NCBI RefSeq assembly: GCF_028747985.1
Contig: NZ_CP118108.1
Span: forward strand, 565,001 to 629,000
Origin: Paenibacillus urinalis
GTDB taxonomy: Bacteria; Bacillota; Bacilli; Paenibacillales; Paenibacillaceae
Length of the DNA stretch: 64,000 nt
Reading direction: 5' to 3'
In this document: piece after piece, positions 35,594 through 44,844 of the stretch
Position numbering within the stretch: the first letter of the stretch is position 1
How the letters are laid out: every line of letters begins with the position of its first letter
The notes under the pieces: generated by a model
The model's input: only the letters and a program-made list of their open reading frames with translations
What the model was told of the DNA's origin: nothing
The model's database searches: none
Made by a program: the position numbers and the translations under genes

Positions 35594-35612
35594 AAAGGGG
35601 GGTCCGTCAACC

Positions 35613-36581
35613 ATGACAACTATATTAGATGTACAACAGCTAAGAACGCGGTTTAAGACTGATTATGGACAAGTCGCGGTCGTTGATGGCGTGGACTTCT
35701 CCATAAAAGAAGGAGAAACACTGGGCGTCGTGGGCGAATCCGGCTGCGGCAAGAGCGTGACCAGCTTGTCCATCATGCGGCTTCTGGCAGGAAATGGAGC
35801 CTCGGAGGGGCAAATCTTATTCAAAGGAAACAACCTGCTGGATATTTCGGAGAAGCAAATGCAGAAGATCCGGGGCAATGATATCGCGATGATTTTTCAG
35901 GAGCCGATGACATCGCTGAATCCCCTTCAAACCGTCGGTCATCAGATCGAGGAAGCCGTCCTGCTGCACCGGAAGGTATCGAAGAAGGAAGCGAAGGAGC
36001 GGGCCATCGAAATGCTGAAGGCGGTCGGTATGCCGCGTGCGGGGGAAATTTACGGAGAATATCCGCACCAGCTCTCCGGCGGTATGCGGCAGCGGGTGAT
36101 GATTGCCATGGCCATGTCTTGTGAGCCGAAGCTGATTATTGCCGATGAACCTACGACGGCGCTGGATGTAACGATTCAGGCACAGATTCTGGAGCTTATG
36201 CAGAAAGTGAAGGAAGAGACGAATACATCCATCATGCTGATTACACATGATCTTGGTGTCGTGGCAGAGATGTGTGATCGGGTCATCGTAATGTATGCGG
36301 GCCAGGTCGTCGAAGAAGCCGAGAAATTCGAGCTGTTCGAGAATCCGAAGCATCCGTATACGGTCGGTCTGATGAACTCGATTCCTGAGCTGTCAGAAGA
36401 AGTAGAGTTCCTGGAGACCATTCCGGGTTCGGTTCCGCTCGCACATGAGATGCCGAAGGGCTGCCGGTTTGCTCCAAGATGCAGCAAGGTGATGCCGATC
36501 TGTCAGGAGCAGGAGCCTTCACTGTTCAAGCTGGACGGACAGAAGTGCCGCTGCTGGCTGTATGCGGAAGGGGATGAGTAA
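35613..36581 (+). CDS. Peptide ABC transporter ATPase, DppD type
   Basis: A 322-residue ATPase with Walker [10 protein letters not shown]-loop [10 protein letters not shown], signature LSGGMRQR, Walker [13 protein letters not shown] and the H-loop LITHDL. The C-terminal oligopeptide-transporter domain has four Cys ([16 protein letters not shown] and CRCWL), which in relatives can hold an iron-sulfur cluster. AAAGGGGGG precedes the ATG. It pairs with the next ATPase as a heterodimer. Confidence 0.95.
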   Translation: MTTILDVQQLRTRFKTDYGQVAVVDGVDFSIKEGETLGVVGESGCGKSVTSLSIMRLLAGNGASEGQILFKGNNLLDISEKQMQKIRGNDIAMIFQEPMTSLNPLQTVGHQIEEAVLLHRKVSKKEAKERAIEMLKAVGMPRAGEIYGEYPHQLSGGMRQRVMIAMAMSCEPKLIIADEPTTALDVTIQAQILELMQKVKEETNTSIMLITHDLGVVAEMCDRVIVMYAGQVVEEAEKFELFENPKHPYTVGLMNSIPELSEEVEFLETIPGSVPLAHEMPKGCRFAPRCSKVMPICQEQEPSLFKLDGQKCRCWLYAEGDE

Positions 36582-36582
36582 G

Positions 36583-37596
36583 ATGGAACCAATACTACGT
36601 GTAAAAGGTCTCAAGCAGCATTTTCCGATTCATGCCGGGGCCTTCAATAAAGTCGTCGGACATGTCCGCGCCGTTGATGGCATTGATCTTGAAGTCTATC
36701 CTGGTGAAACCCTTGGCATTGTTGGCGAATCCGGGTGCGGCAAATCAACGACTGGCAGAACGATTATGAGATTGAACGAGCCGACAGAAGGGGAAGTGAT
36801 CTTCGGCGGCAAGGATCTTGCGAAGCTGGGCAAAGAGGAAATGCGCAAGACAAGACGCGATATCCAGATGGTATTCCAGGACCCGTTCGCCTCGCTCAAT
36901 CCACGGAAGACGATCCGTAAGATTTTGCTTGAATCCCTGGCGGTTCACAAGATCGGTACAGCGAAGGAACGAAACGAGATGGTGGAGAAGATCATTGAAA
37001 TCGTCGGCTTGAAAAAGGAGCATCTGGATCGCCATCCGCATGACTTCTCCGGCGGACAGCGCCAGCGGATCGGGATTGCACGTGCACTTGTGCTGAATCC
37101 GAAGCTGATCATTGCCGATGAGCCTGTATCGGCTTTGGACGTTTCGATTCAATCCCAGGTATTGAACCTGCTCAAGAATTTGAAACAGGATTTTGACCTT
37201 ACATTGATGTTTATCTCTCATGATCTGTCTGTCGTCAAGCATTTGTGCGACCGGGTTGCCGTGATGTATCTTGGCCGGATTGTAGAGATTGCGGATAAGC
37301 GGAGCTTGTTTGCGAGTCCGAGCCATCCGTATACTCAGGCACTCTTGTCTGCGGTACCGCAGGCGAATCCAAGGCAGAAGAGAGAACGTATCCTGCTGAC
37401 AGGCGACTTGCCGAGTCCGGCAAATCCGCCGTCCGGCTGTACGTTCCATCCGCGCTGCCGTTTTGCTACAGAAGAATGCAAGACGACAGCTCCGCAGCTA
37501 AGAGATATTGGCGACGGGCATCAGGTGTCCTGTCATTATGCAGAGCAAATACTCGAGAGCCTGCGGGCCAAGGAGCCTCAAGGTGCTGTGCACTAG
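36583..37596 (+). CDS. Peptide ABC transporter ATPase, DppF type
   Basis: A 337-residue ATPase with Walker [21 protein letters not shown], signature FSGGQRQR, Walker [13 protein letters not shown] and FISHDLSVV. The C-terminal Cys motif ([15 protein letters not shown]) matches its partner. The ATG at 36583 lies nine bases after GGAAGGGG, directly after the previous stop; the two earlier in-frame ATGs (36562, 36574) are badly spaced. Energises uptake together with DppD. Confidence 0.95.
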   Translation: MEPILRVKGLKQHFPIHAGAFNKVVGHVRAVDGIDLEVYPGETLGIVGESGCGKSTTGRTIMRLNEPTEGEVIFGGKDLAKLGKEEMRKTRRDIQMVFQDPFASLNPRKTIRKILLESLAVHKIGTAKERNEMVEKIIEIVGLKKEHLDRHPHDFSGGQRQRIGIARALVLNPKLIIADEPVSALDVSIQSQVLNLLKNLKQDFDLTLMFISHDLSVVKHLCDRVAVMYLGRIVEIADKRSLFASPSHPYTQALLSAVPQANPRQKRERILLTGDLPSPANPPSGCTFHPRCRFATEECKTTAPQLRDIGDGHQVSCHYAEQILESLRAKEPQGAVH

Positions 37597-37623
37597 TTCA
37601 ATCTATCAAGGGGGAAATCATCC

Positions 37624-39237
37624 ATGAAGACGTTCGACCCATTATCCTACCCATATACATCCCAGCGCAATGCGACCTACGCAAAGAACGGAATGGTAGC
37701 TACCTCACAGCCGCTCGCTGCACAGGCGGGGCTCGACATTCTGAAGCGCGGAGGCAATGCGATTGATGCAGCGATTGCAACAGCAGCCTGTCTTACCGTT
37801 GTCGAACCGACATCAAATGGAATCGGCGGAGATGCATTTGCCATCGTCTGGACGAAAGGCGAGCTGCACGGTTTGAATGCAAGCGGACCTTCACCGGCTG
37901 GTATTTCGATTGAGGCAGTAAAGGGACAAGGACATGACAAGATGCCAACTTACGGCTGGCTTCCTGTTACTGTCCCCGGTGCACCATCGGCATGGAAGGC
38001 GTTATCTGACCGCTTCGGCAAGCTTCCGCTTGCGGAAGTGCTCCAGCCTGCTATCGACTATGCGGAGAATGGATTTCCACTGACACCAACGCTTGGGTAT
38101 TACTGGAATCTGGCTTATAACAAGTTCAAGGAGAAGCTGACAGGTCCTGAATTTGCCGGATGGTTTGAAACCTTTGCACCGGAAGGAAGAGCTCCGAAGA
38201 TCGGAGAGATCTGGAAGTCACCGGGCCATGCGAAGACCCTTCGTGCTATTGCGGAGACAGGAGCAGAGTCCTTCTATCGGGGAGAAATTGCTGATCAGAT
38301 CGATGCCTTCTCCCGTGAGCACGGCGGCTTCCTTCGTAAAGAGGATCTGGCCGCTTATTATCCGGAATGGGTAGACCCGATCTCTGTGAACTATAAAGGC
38401 TATGACGTATGGGAGATTCCACCGAACGGTCAAGGGCTAGTCGCTTTGCTTGCGCTGAACATGCTGAAGAAGGATGAGTTTGCTGCACGTGATACAGTGG
38501 ATACCCATCATCTACAGATGGAGGCAATGAAGCTGGCCTTTACGGATGGACTGAACTACATTACCCAGCCTGACAAAATGAAGGTGACGGTGGAAGAGCT
38601 TCTGTCTGATGCGTACGCGGAAGAAAGAAGAGCGCTGATTGGCGAAGAGGCGATTCAGCCGGAACCGGGGAATCCGGCCAGAAGCGGCACAGTATATCTG
38701 GCAGCTGCCGACGGTGAAGGGAATATGATCTCGTTTATTCAAAGCAATTACATGGGCTTTGGTTCTGGCGTCGTGATCCCAGGTACAGGAATCGGGCTGC
38801 AAAACCGCGGACATTCCTTCTCACTGGATGAGACGCATGCTAACCGTCTCGAAGGCGGCAAGAAATCCTACCATACCATTATACCAGGCTTCCTGACCAA
38901 GGATGGCAAGCCGGTCGGACCGTTTGGAGTCATGGGTGGATTCATGCAGCCGCAGGGTCATATGCAGGTTGTAATGAACATGATTGACTTTCATCTGAAC
39001 CCGCAGTCTGCACTGGATGCACCTCGCTGGCAGTGGGTTGAAGGTAAGACGGTGGAGGTCGAACCGAACTTCCCGGATCATATTGCACTCAGCCTGGCCA
39101 GAAAAGGTCATGACATAAGGCGGGCGAATAGTACTGGCGGCTTTGGCCGCGGACAAATTATTGTACGGGACAATGAGAACGGAGTGCTTGTAGGCGGTAC
39201 GGATTACCGTACCGATGGGACCATTGCAGCCTGGTAA
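37624..39237 (+). CDS. Gamma-glutamyltransferase, cytoplasmic (YwrD-like)
   Basis: A 537-residue Ntn hydrolase that cleaves or transfers gamma-glutamyl groups, for example from glutathione. Family blocks include LAAQAGLDILKRGGNAIDAA, EPTSNGIGGDAFAIVW, PPNGQGLVALLALNML and YMGFGSGVV. The likely autoprocessing and nucleophile Thr is in ARSGTVYLAA. No signal peptide is present, unlike secreted Ggt, so it should act inside the cell as YwrD does. It is last in the peptide ABC operon, 27 bp after dppF, which strongly suggests that it processes the imported peptide. Confidence 0.94.
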   Translation: MKTFDPLSYPYTSQRNATYAKNGMVATSQPLAAQAGLDILKRGGNAIDAAIATAACLTVVEPTSNGIGGDAFAIVWTKGELHGLNASGPSPAGISIEAVKGQGHDKMPTYGWLPVTVPGAPSAWKALSDRFGKLPLAEVLQPAIDYAENGFPLTPTLGYYWNLAYNKFKEKLTGPEFAGWFETFAPEGRAPKIGEIWKSPGHAKTLRAIAETGAESFYRGEIADQIDAFSREHGGFLRKEDLAAYYPEWVDPISVNYKGYDVWEIPPNGQGLVALLALNMLKKDEFAARDTVDTHHLQMEAMKLAFTDGLNYITQPDKMKVTVEELLSDAYAEERRALIGEEAIQPEPGNPARSGTVYLAAADGEGNMISFIQSNYMGFGSGVVIPGTGIGLQNRGHSFSLDETHANRLEGGKKSYHTIIPGFLTKDGKPVGPFGVMGGFMQPQGHMQVVMNMIDFHLNPQSALDAPRWQWVEGKTVEVEPNFPDHIALSLARKGHDIRRANSTGGFGRGQIIVRDNENGVLVGGTDYRTDGTIAAW

Positions 39238-39265
39238 TTATTTTTTCTACTATTATATATCATTG

Positions 39266-39306
39266 AACCTTAACCGAATGAATATTTCATTTGGTTAAGG
39301 TTTTTT
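39266..39306 (+). terminator. Terminator of the peptide/GGT operon
   Basis: AACCTTAACCGAATGAA pairs with TTCATTTGGTTAAGG (one G-T pair) and is followed by six T residues. Confidence 0.92.
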
Positions 39307-39521
39307 GGCGAGCAAAGGATGGGAATGGGATAAACTTGTCTAATATATATAGCAGTGGGAGGAAACTGTTGCTTTTTGTTCAATTTTTAAGATGATTGCT
39401 CCCGCATTGTCGTCCAGAATGGCCCGAGTGGGCTATTCAACATGGCAAGGCATTTAAGTTATGCTGATGTACATAAGGTTTAATCCATCTAAATTTAAGA
39501 GCACAGAAAGGAACGAAAATA

Positions 39522-40136
39522 ATGAAAAAAGTTGTTTTAATGCTAGTCCTATTTCTACTGCTGATGCCCGGAGCGGCGTTTGCACATACGCATCTCGAGA
39601 GCTCGCTGCCTGCTGATGGGGAAGAAGTCACTACAGAGCTGACAGAGGTTCAGCTGACCTTTGAAGGACCGATTGAGCAGCTGAGTACGGTAGAAGTCGT
39701 AAGTGAAAATGGTGACAAGGTAGAGCTGGCTTCAACGGAAGTTGAAGGAAATGTGCTTACGGGAACTACAAGCGCTCCGTTTGCGAATGGCAATTATACA
39801 GCAAACTGGACAATTATCGGGGAAGATGGCCATGAAGTCACAGGTAGTGTTGCGTTTACCGTAAATGCACCTGAGACAGCGCCGGAAGCAGACACACCGC
39901 CTGCAGAGGAGAAGAACGGGGATACGCCTGTCTCTAATGAGGATCAAGGAACAGAGGAGCCTGCCGCGGATTCAAGTACAGAAGCTCCAGCAGGAGAAGC
40001 AGCTGAGAATACGGCAGAGACTGCACAGCCTGAGACAGCATCCGGCTTTAACAATACTGCTCTCTGGATTGGTATTGTGGCGGCCATTGTTATTGCGGGT
40101 GTTTATGTAGCGATGCGTAAGAGAGGTAAAAAATAA
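39522..40136 (+). CDS. CopC-domain copper-binding protein, membrane anchored
   Basis: A 204-residue exported protein. The signal peptide (1-21) ends PGAAFA, leaving His as the first mature residue (HTHLESSLPADG). The CopC domain (22-123) ends with EDGHEVTGSVAFTV; the terminal His and the Asp-Gly-His are the usual Cu(II) ligands. A Pro/Glu/Ala/Thr-rich linker (about 124-172) leads to one membrane segment (ALWIGIVAAIVIAGVYVAM) and a basic tail. It binds copper at the outer face and is paired with CopD two bases downstream. Confidence 0.93.
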   Translation: MKKVVLMLVLFLLLMPGAAFAHTHLESSLPADGEEVTTELTEVQLTFEGPIEQLSTVEVVSENGDKVELASTEVEGNVLTGTTSAPFANGNYTANWTIIGEDGHEVTGSVAFTVNAPETAPEADTPPAEEKNGDTPVSNEDQGTEEPAADSSTEAPAGEAAENTAETAQPETASGFNNTALWIGIVAAIVIAGVYVAMRKRGKK

Positions 40137-40138
40137 AC

Positions 40139-41218
40139 ATGTCTTTCCTAAGCGATGGACTATTATATATCTGCTATGCATATCTAATGGGGAGCCTACT
40201 GGTGCAGCTTGCACCGGCAGGCTCTAAGCCGCTGGTAGAGATTCCGCGCTGGACCGTTAATTTGAGCATCGTCGGCATTATTCTGCTTGCGTCTGCTCCT
40301 CTCCTGCAGATTATCATAAGATTTGGGCCGAGCATCGGTTATGGTCAAGCGATTTCGAGTGTATTATTTACTTTCAAAGAAGGCAGGGCCTATTTAATTG
40401 TCGTTGGATTATGTATCCTGCTTCTGCTCCAATTCCTGCTGTTCAAAAATTCGCTGCAAGAGAAGAAGGTACTGTATCCATCGGTATTGATTACCGTTTG
40501 TATCATTGCGATCTTCGGGTGGTCCAGCCATCTCGGAGCAATCGCCGGGCTTGCAGGAGCGGCAATACAGTTTCTACATATGCTTGGTGTAGCGGTATGG
40601 AATGGCATTCTGCTTGTGATTGCCTGGTTTACACAAGAGGCGAGGAACTGGCCCGCATTTCTGAAATGGTACACACCAGTAGCGATTGCCGGTGTGCTCA
40701 TGATTCTGGTCTCCGGTCTTATGACCATGTCTTACACGACACCGGAGTATGTGAATTCCTGGATGCTATCCTATGGCCAAGCACTGCTAATGAAGCATCT
40801 GCTGTTCATTCCGCTGATCGTGTTTGGTTTTGGCAACGGATTTATTTATAAGCACAAATTAAAGTCCAATCCTAGCTTTAATCCGATTCCTTGGCTTCGG
40901 GCAGAAGCCATTATCGTGATTCTCGTCTTCGGCTTCACGGCATTTATGAAGCTGCAGACACCTCCGCATGAAGTGGCGGAGACGCTTAAATACAGTGAGC
41001 CTTCCGATGTGTTTACAATGCTGCATCCGGAGGCGAGTCTTCCGCTATCCATCAGCCTAACTGCCTGGGCCTTGATGCCCGCGATCATTGCGCTGCTCAG
41101 CCTTGGAACTATCGTGTATTCGTTCCGACGGAATCAGTCAAGACCTGGCAGCTCCCTGATTGCAGGACTTGTGTTTGTCATGAGTGCCTACGCAGCAGTG
41201 ATGCTCTGTGTACAATAA
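40139..41218 (+). CDS. CopD family copper transport membrane protein
   Basis: A 359-residue protein with about nine membrane segments. The CopD region includes WSSHLGAIAGLAGAAIQFLH then MLGVAVWNGIL, and MKHLLFIPLIVFGFGNGF. Histidines in SSHLG, QFLHML and MKHLL lie in or at membrane segments and are likely copper ligands. It starts two bases after copC, with GAGAGG about 12 bases before the ATG, so the pair is one operon. It is thought to move copper from the CopC protein into the cytoplasm. Confidence 0.92.
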   Translation: MSFLSDGLLYICYAYLMGSLLVQLAPAGSKPLVEIPRWTVNLSIVGIILLASAPLLQIIIRFGPSIGYGQAISSVLFTFKEGRAYLIVVGLCILLLLQFLLFKNSLQEKKVLYPSVLITVCIIAIFGWSSHLGAIAGLAGAAIQFLHMLGVAVWNGILLVIAWFTQEARNWPAFLKWYTPVAIAGVLMILVSGLMTMSYTTPEYVNSWMLSYGQALLMKHLLFIPLIVFGFGNGFIYKHKLKSNPSFNPIPWLRAEAIIVILVFGFTAFMKLQTPPHEVAETLKYSEPSDVFTMLHPEASLPLSISLTAWALMPAIIALLSLGTIVYSFRRNQSRPGSSLIAGLVFVMSAYAAVMLCVQ

Positions 41219-41226
41219 TAATGAAT

Positions 41227-41295
41227 AGCCCCTTTCGTCAGGAGCAGGTGTACATCCCTGAGATGAACCCCCTTTTGAGCGAAAGGGGCTTTTTT
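41227..41295 (+). terminator. Terminator of copC-copD
   Basis: The outer stem AGCCCCTTTCG / CGAAAGGGGCT encloses about 42 bases with further weak pairing and is followed by TTTTTT. Confidence 0.87.
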
Positions 41296-41314
41296 AAGAC
41301 AGCAGGTCCTTTTG

Positions 41315-41342
41315 TTTACAAATGAAGGAGAGCAGATATAAT
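41315..41342 (+). promoter_or_regulatory. Promoter of the ArsR-type gene, predicting a leaderless mRNA
   Basis: TTTACA (41315-41320), a 16-base spacer and TATAAT (41337-41342). The expected start point, six or seven bases past the -10, is one base before the ATG at 41350. Confidence 0.65.
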
Positions 41343-41349
41343 TATATTC

Positions 41350-41661
41350 ATGGAACCTATAACGATTCATAAAGTGTTGTCGAATGAGACGCGTCGGGAT
41401 ATTCTTGAATGGCTCAAGAATCCGGAAGAGCATTTCGGTGAGAAGTATCATCGTCCGCCGGGTGGTGATGTATCAAAGGGTGTATGTGTTGGAGATATTC
41501 AAGTCAAGGCTGGACTTGCTCAATCGGTGATCTCAAGCTATCTCCTTGCAATGCAGAAGGCCGGGCTGCTCATATCGGAACGAGTGGGACAGTGGACGTA
41601 TTACAGACGTAATGAAGGCGTCATTAAGCAGTTTTGTGAAGAGCTGACAAACAATTTATAA
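41350..41661 (+). CDS. ArsR family winged-helix regulator
   Basis: A 103-residue regulator (KVLSNETRRDILEWLKNPEE; VKAGLAQSVISSYLLAMQKA; RVGQWTYYRRNE). It has one Cys in the helix before the recognition helix (GVCVGDI), so no complete known metal site. The ATG has no ribosome site in range: AAGGAG ends 19 bases upstream, and a TATAAT promoter element lies between. It may be translated from a leaderless mRNA, or start at an AUU at 41341. It precedes the oxidoreductase gene in the same direction and may control it. Confidence 0.88.
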   Translation: MEPITIHKVLSNETRRDILEWLKNPEEHFGEKYHRPPGGDVSKGVCVGDIQVKAGLAQSVISSYLLAMQKAGLLISERVGQWTYYRRNEGVIKQFCEELTNNL

Positions 41662-41803
41662 AGAAAGGAGCTCCTTTGTTATTATTATCTATTTTTTTGG
41701 ATATATAGATTTTAATAGACAGCTGTAAGTGCCGAGTGTTGAATTCTGAGCTTGTGCGAAAATATGTTATAATGGGCCGGATAAAGAGAGGATGTGAGGT
41801 AAC

Positions 41804-42787
41804 ATGGTGCGTTTTGGAATTATCGGAACGAATAAGATTACGGTTCAATTTATTGAAGCGGCATCGACTCTTCCTGATTTTAAGCTGACAGCCGTCTATT
41901 CGCGTACAGAGGAGAGAGGTCGGGAATTTGCTGAACAGCATGGCGCGGAGCACGTATTTACTGATCTTGAGGAAATGGCCCAAAGCGACGTGCTGGATGC
42001 GGTCTACATAGCAAGTCCGAACTCGTATCACAGTAAGCAGGCTGTTCTCTTGATGCAGCACGGCAAGCATATTCTGTGCGAGAAGCCGATGGCATCCAAC
42101 AGTAAAGAGCTTGCAGATATGGTTGCTGCGGCAGAAGCCAATAAGGTTGTGCTTATGGAAGCGATGAAATCAACGCTTATGCCGGGGTTTAAGGCGATGC
42201 AGGAACATCTCTTTAAGCTTGGACAAGTGCGTAAATATATGGTGAACTACTGTCAGTATTCATCCCGTTATGATGCTTACAAGCAAGGGGACATTCAGAA
42301 TGCATTCAAGCCTGAGTTCTCAAATGGCTCACTCATGGATATTGGAATCTACTGCATCTATCCGATGGTGGTATTGTTCGGCCAGCCGGAGAATGTCAAA
42401 GCGACAAGTGTCATGCTGGAATCGGGAGTCGATGGTGAGGGCAGCATCGTGCTTCAATATAAAGATATGGAGGGTGTGATCAGTTATTCCAAGATCACCA
42501 ATTCCTATCTGCCTTCAGAGATCCAAGGTGAAGAGGGCAGTATGATCATTGATCATATTAACGCACCCGGAGCGGTAACCTTGCGATATCGAAACGGTGA
42601 TTCCTTGCAAATATCTGAACGGAGCGAAGCTCCGGCCATGAAGTATGAAGCGGCAGAGTTTATCGGGCTCATTCAGAGCGGTGAGCTTCAATCGGCTAAC
42701 AATTCACACCAGCATTCCAGCATAACGATGGAAATTATGGACACCGTTCGCAAGCAGATCGGACTCGTATATCCTGCTGATCGCTAA
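41804..42787 (+). CDS. Gfo/Idh/MocA family oxidoreductase
   Basis: A 327-residue NAD(P)-dependent sugar-type dehydrogenase. The N-terminal Rossmann motif is GIIGTNKIT (residues 5-13); EKPMASN (about 93-99) carries the catalytic Lys of the family. The C-terminal domain has DIGIYCIYPM in place of the usual GG.DxG..H block. Closest in style to YrbE/YvaA-like dehydrogenases; the substrate is unknown. GTGAGG before the ATG. Terminator follows at 42810. Confidence 0.93.
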   Translation: MVRFGIIGTNKITVQFIEAASTLPDFKLTAVYSRTEERGREFAEQHGAEHVFTDLEEMAQSDVLDAVYIASPNSYHSKQAVLLMQHGKHILCEKPMASNSKELADMVAAAEANKVVLMEAMKSTLMPGFKAMQEHLFKLGQVRKYMVNYCQYSSRYDAYKQGDIQNAFKPEFSNGSLMDIGIYCIYPMVVLFGQPENVKATSVMLESGVDGEGSIVLQYKDMEGVISYSKITNSYLPSEIQGEEGSMIIDHINAPGAVTLRYRNGDSLQISERSEAPAMKYEAAEFIGLIQSGELQSANNSHQHSSITMEIMDTVRKQIGLVYPADR

Positions 42788-42809
42788 TGCTGGTCAGTTA
42801 ATTAAAAAC

Positions 42810-42844
42810 AACCCGGAACGCGAGAAAGCCAGCGTTACCGGGTT
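42810..42844. terminator. Bidirectional terminator
   Basis: AACCCGGAACGC pairs with GCGTTACCGGGTT (one bulge) between the converging oxidoreductase and carD-like genes, with A residues on one side and TTAATCTTAATT on the other. Confidence 0.82.
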
Positions 42845-42848
42845 AATC

Positions 42849-43334
42849 TTAATTAAGAGCAACTAGAGAATCGTTAAGCAGCTTCGTTGCTTGCTCTGGT
42901 GAAACATTCCGAGCATAGATGAGCTCACTGATCACAAGCTTTCGGGCATTGTTCAGCATGTTTTTGTCCGACCACCCTAAAGTTTTACGAGTCATCAACT
43001 TACTCAGATCGCGGATAACTTGAATTTCCATACAAATGTCTCCAGTTTTCAGCTTGCCGAGCATCATTTGTTGTCTTGTGTTCGCATTTGTGGGGATATC
43101 CCCGCATTCTTCTTGAAACATGGCTTTGGCCAGCATCAATGTTGCTTCATCACTGATGCAGCGAATTCCGAGAGAGTCTACTTTCGCTACAGGGATAGAT
43201 ACATTAATAAGAGGATGATCAATGCGGACCTCAAAGTACCATTGTTTCTCCCCAAGAATTTCTTTCTCTTCTAAAGAATGAATAAAGCCTGCGCCGTACA
43301 TGGGATAAAATACACAATCTCCTACTTGATACAT
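42849..43334 (-). CDS. CarD family RNA polymerase-binding regulator (YdeB-like)
   Basis: A 161-residue protein. The N-terminal Tudor-like RNA-polymerase-interaction domain is at 1-60 (YQVGDCVFYPMYGAGFIHSL, IPVAKVDSLGIR). A helical C-terminal domain follows (LMTRKTLGWSDKNMLNNARK, LVISELIYARNVSPEQA). Same size and layout as CarD/CdnL and Bacillus YdeB, which adjust promoter opening. A strong AAAGGAG lies before the ATG. It stands alone, with a shared terminator. Confidence 0.93.
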   Translation of the reverse strand: MYQVGDCVFYPMYGAGFIHSLEEKEILGEKQWYFEVRIDHPLINVSIPVAKVDSLGIRCISDEATLMLAKAMFQEECGDIPTNANTRQQMMLGKLKTGDICMEIQVIRDLSKLMTRKTLGWSDKNMLNNARKLVISELIYARNVSPEQATKLLNDSLVALN

Positions 43335-43500
43335 GAATAAAGGCTCCTTTTCTCTAAGATCTAAAGATGCAACTTTGCTTGAGACTTGGAGCTTAATATA
43401 AAGATTACCGAGGCATCTCTTCTTCTATTATATCATACCCTTGTTTTTATGATGGGTGAGGTAAATATCGGAAGATTAGGGGATGAATGCTTAAGCGAAT

Positions 43501-43539
43501 AAAAATCCGGGCCCAGGTCATATCGACCTGGGCCCGGAT
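43501..43539 (-). terminator. Strong terminator of the ammonium transporter gene
   Basis: The 15-bp perfect stem ATCCGGGCCCAGGTC / GACCTGGGCCCGGAT with a five-base loop is followed on the minus strand by TTTTATT. Confidence 0.95.
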
Positions 43540-43563
43540 GGCTAATGCCATATCTTATTTGAT

Positions 43564-44844
43564 TTATAGAGTGGCGTTTGTTTTGTTGTTCTCTACGGAC
43601 AACTGCTCTGGATAACCGTAAGTTCCGTGCTCACTCATATCCAGACCGATCAATTCTTCCTCTTCCGATACGCGAATTCCGATCGTCTTCTTCATTACCC
43701 ATAGAATCGCATAGGATACGATGAAGGCGTATAGTCCACAAGCGATGACACCCATAGCCTGAACGCCCAGCTGACCGAAGCCGCCGCCGTAGAAGAGACC
43801 TGCATTACCTACACCCAGTTTCTCAACGAGCTCTGGAGTTGCGAAGAAACCAGTGGAGAGTGTCCCCCAGATCCCTGCTGTACCGTGAGCGGAAAGTGCT
43901 GCAATCGGATCGTCGATACCGAGATTCTCAAACATACGGATACTGAAGAATACGAGAATACCAGCGATAAGACCGATCACAATAGCTGCCCAGGAATCTA
44001 CATAAGCACAAGATGCTGTAATCGCAACGAGACCTGCAAGCGCACCGTTAAGCATCATGGAAACATCTGCTTTACCCATAACAGCCCAAGCGATCAGAAG
44101 AGCGGCTACGGCACCGGCTGCTGCGCCGAGCTGCGTATTGATAGCGACATATCCAAAGAAGTTACCATCTTCAACCGTAATCGTACTGCCGGCGTTAAAT
44201 CCAAACCAGCCTACCCAGAGAATCATTACACCGAGTGTAGTGAAGACTTGGTTATGACCAGGCATATTAAGAGGCTTGCGGTCTTTATTATATTTACCGA
44301 TACGTGGTTTAAGCAGGAGTGTTGCTGCAAGTGCTGCACAAGCACCTGTCAAATGGACAACAGTAGATCCGGCGAAGTCTTGATCTCCGTGATCTGCCAG
44401 CCAGCCGCCGCCCCAGATCCAGTGTGCGATAACCGGATATACAAGGATAGAGAACAGTGCTGCAAAGATCAAGTAAGCGGACAGCTTAGCTCTCTCTGCG
44501 AAGCCGCCCCATGCGATGGACATCGAGACTGCAGCAAATGCCAGCTGGAAGATGAACATAACGGTTGGTGCTACGGTGCTGTCAGCCGGAACCTCCGGTT
44601 CATTAAAGAAGAAGTAATCTCCCCAACCGATGATAGAATTACCTTGACCACCAAAAATAAGTGCATAACCTACTGCCCAGAATACTACAGAGACAATACC
44701 TACTGTAAAGATCGTTTTACCTGCGACGTGCCCGGCATTCTTCATCCGAGTTGACCCTGCTTCGAGCAGGATAAATCCGGCTTGCATGAACAGTACAAGA
44801 ATAGCTCCGAGCATGACCCATACGCTGTTAATTCCGATTTCCAT
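43564..44844 (-). CDS. amtB: Ammonium transporter Amt/NrgA
   Basis: A 426-residue channel with eleven expected membrane segments. The pore histidines are in VIAHWIWGG and LSAHGTAGIWG; the signature VGWFGFNAGST is intact, and the gate Phe region is FIFQLAFAAVSMSIAWGGF. There is no signal peptide. Start ATG 44844, eight bases after AAGGAG; upstream in-frame codons have no site. No glnK-type PII gene is adjacent. A TnrA/GlnR box overlaps the promoter, followed by a leader of about 350 nt, so expression should follow nitrogen supply. Confidence 0.95.
   Translation of the reverse strand: MEIGINSVWVMLGAILVLFMQAGFILLEAGSTRMKNAGHVAGKTIFTVGIVSVVFWAVGYALIFGGQGNSIIGWGDYFFFNEPEVPADSTVAPTVMFIFQLAFAAVSMSIAWGGFAERAKLSAYLIFAALFSILVYPVIAHWIWGGGWLADHGDQDFAGSTVVHLTGACAALAATLLLKPRIGKYNKDRKPLNMPGHNQVFTTLGVMILWVGWFGFNAGSTITVEDGNFFGYVAINTQLGAAAGAVAALLIAWAVMGKADVSMMLNGALAGLVAITASCAYVDSWAAIVIGLIAGILVFFSIRMFENLGIDDPIAALSAHGTAGIWGTLSTGFFATPELVEKLGVGNAGLFYGGGFGQLGVQAMGVIACGLYAFIVSYAILWVMKKTIGIRVSEEEELIGLDMSEHGTYGYPEQLSVENNKTNATL

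Noticed and set aside
41350..41661. ArsR-type gene as the regulator of arsB
   Set aside because: It is 20 kb from arsB and lacks the arsenite-binding cysteine pair.
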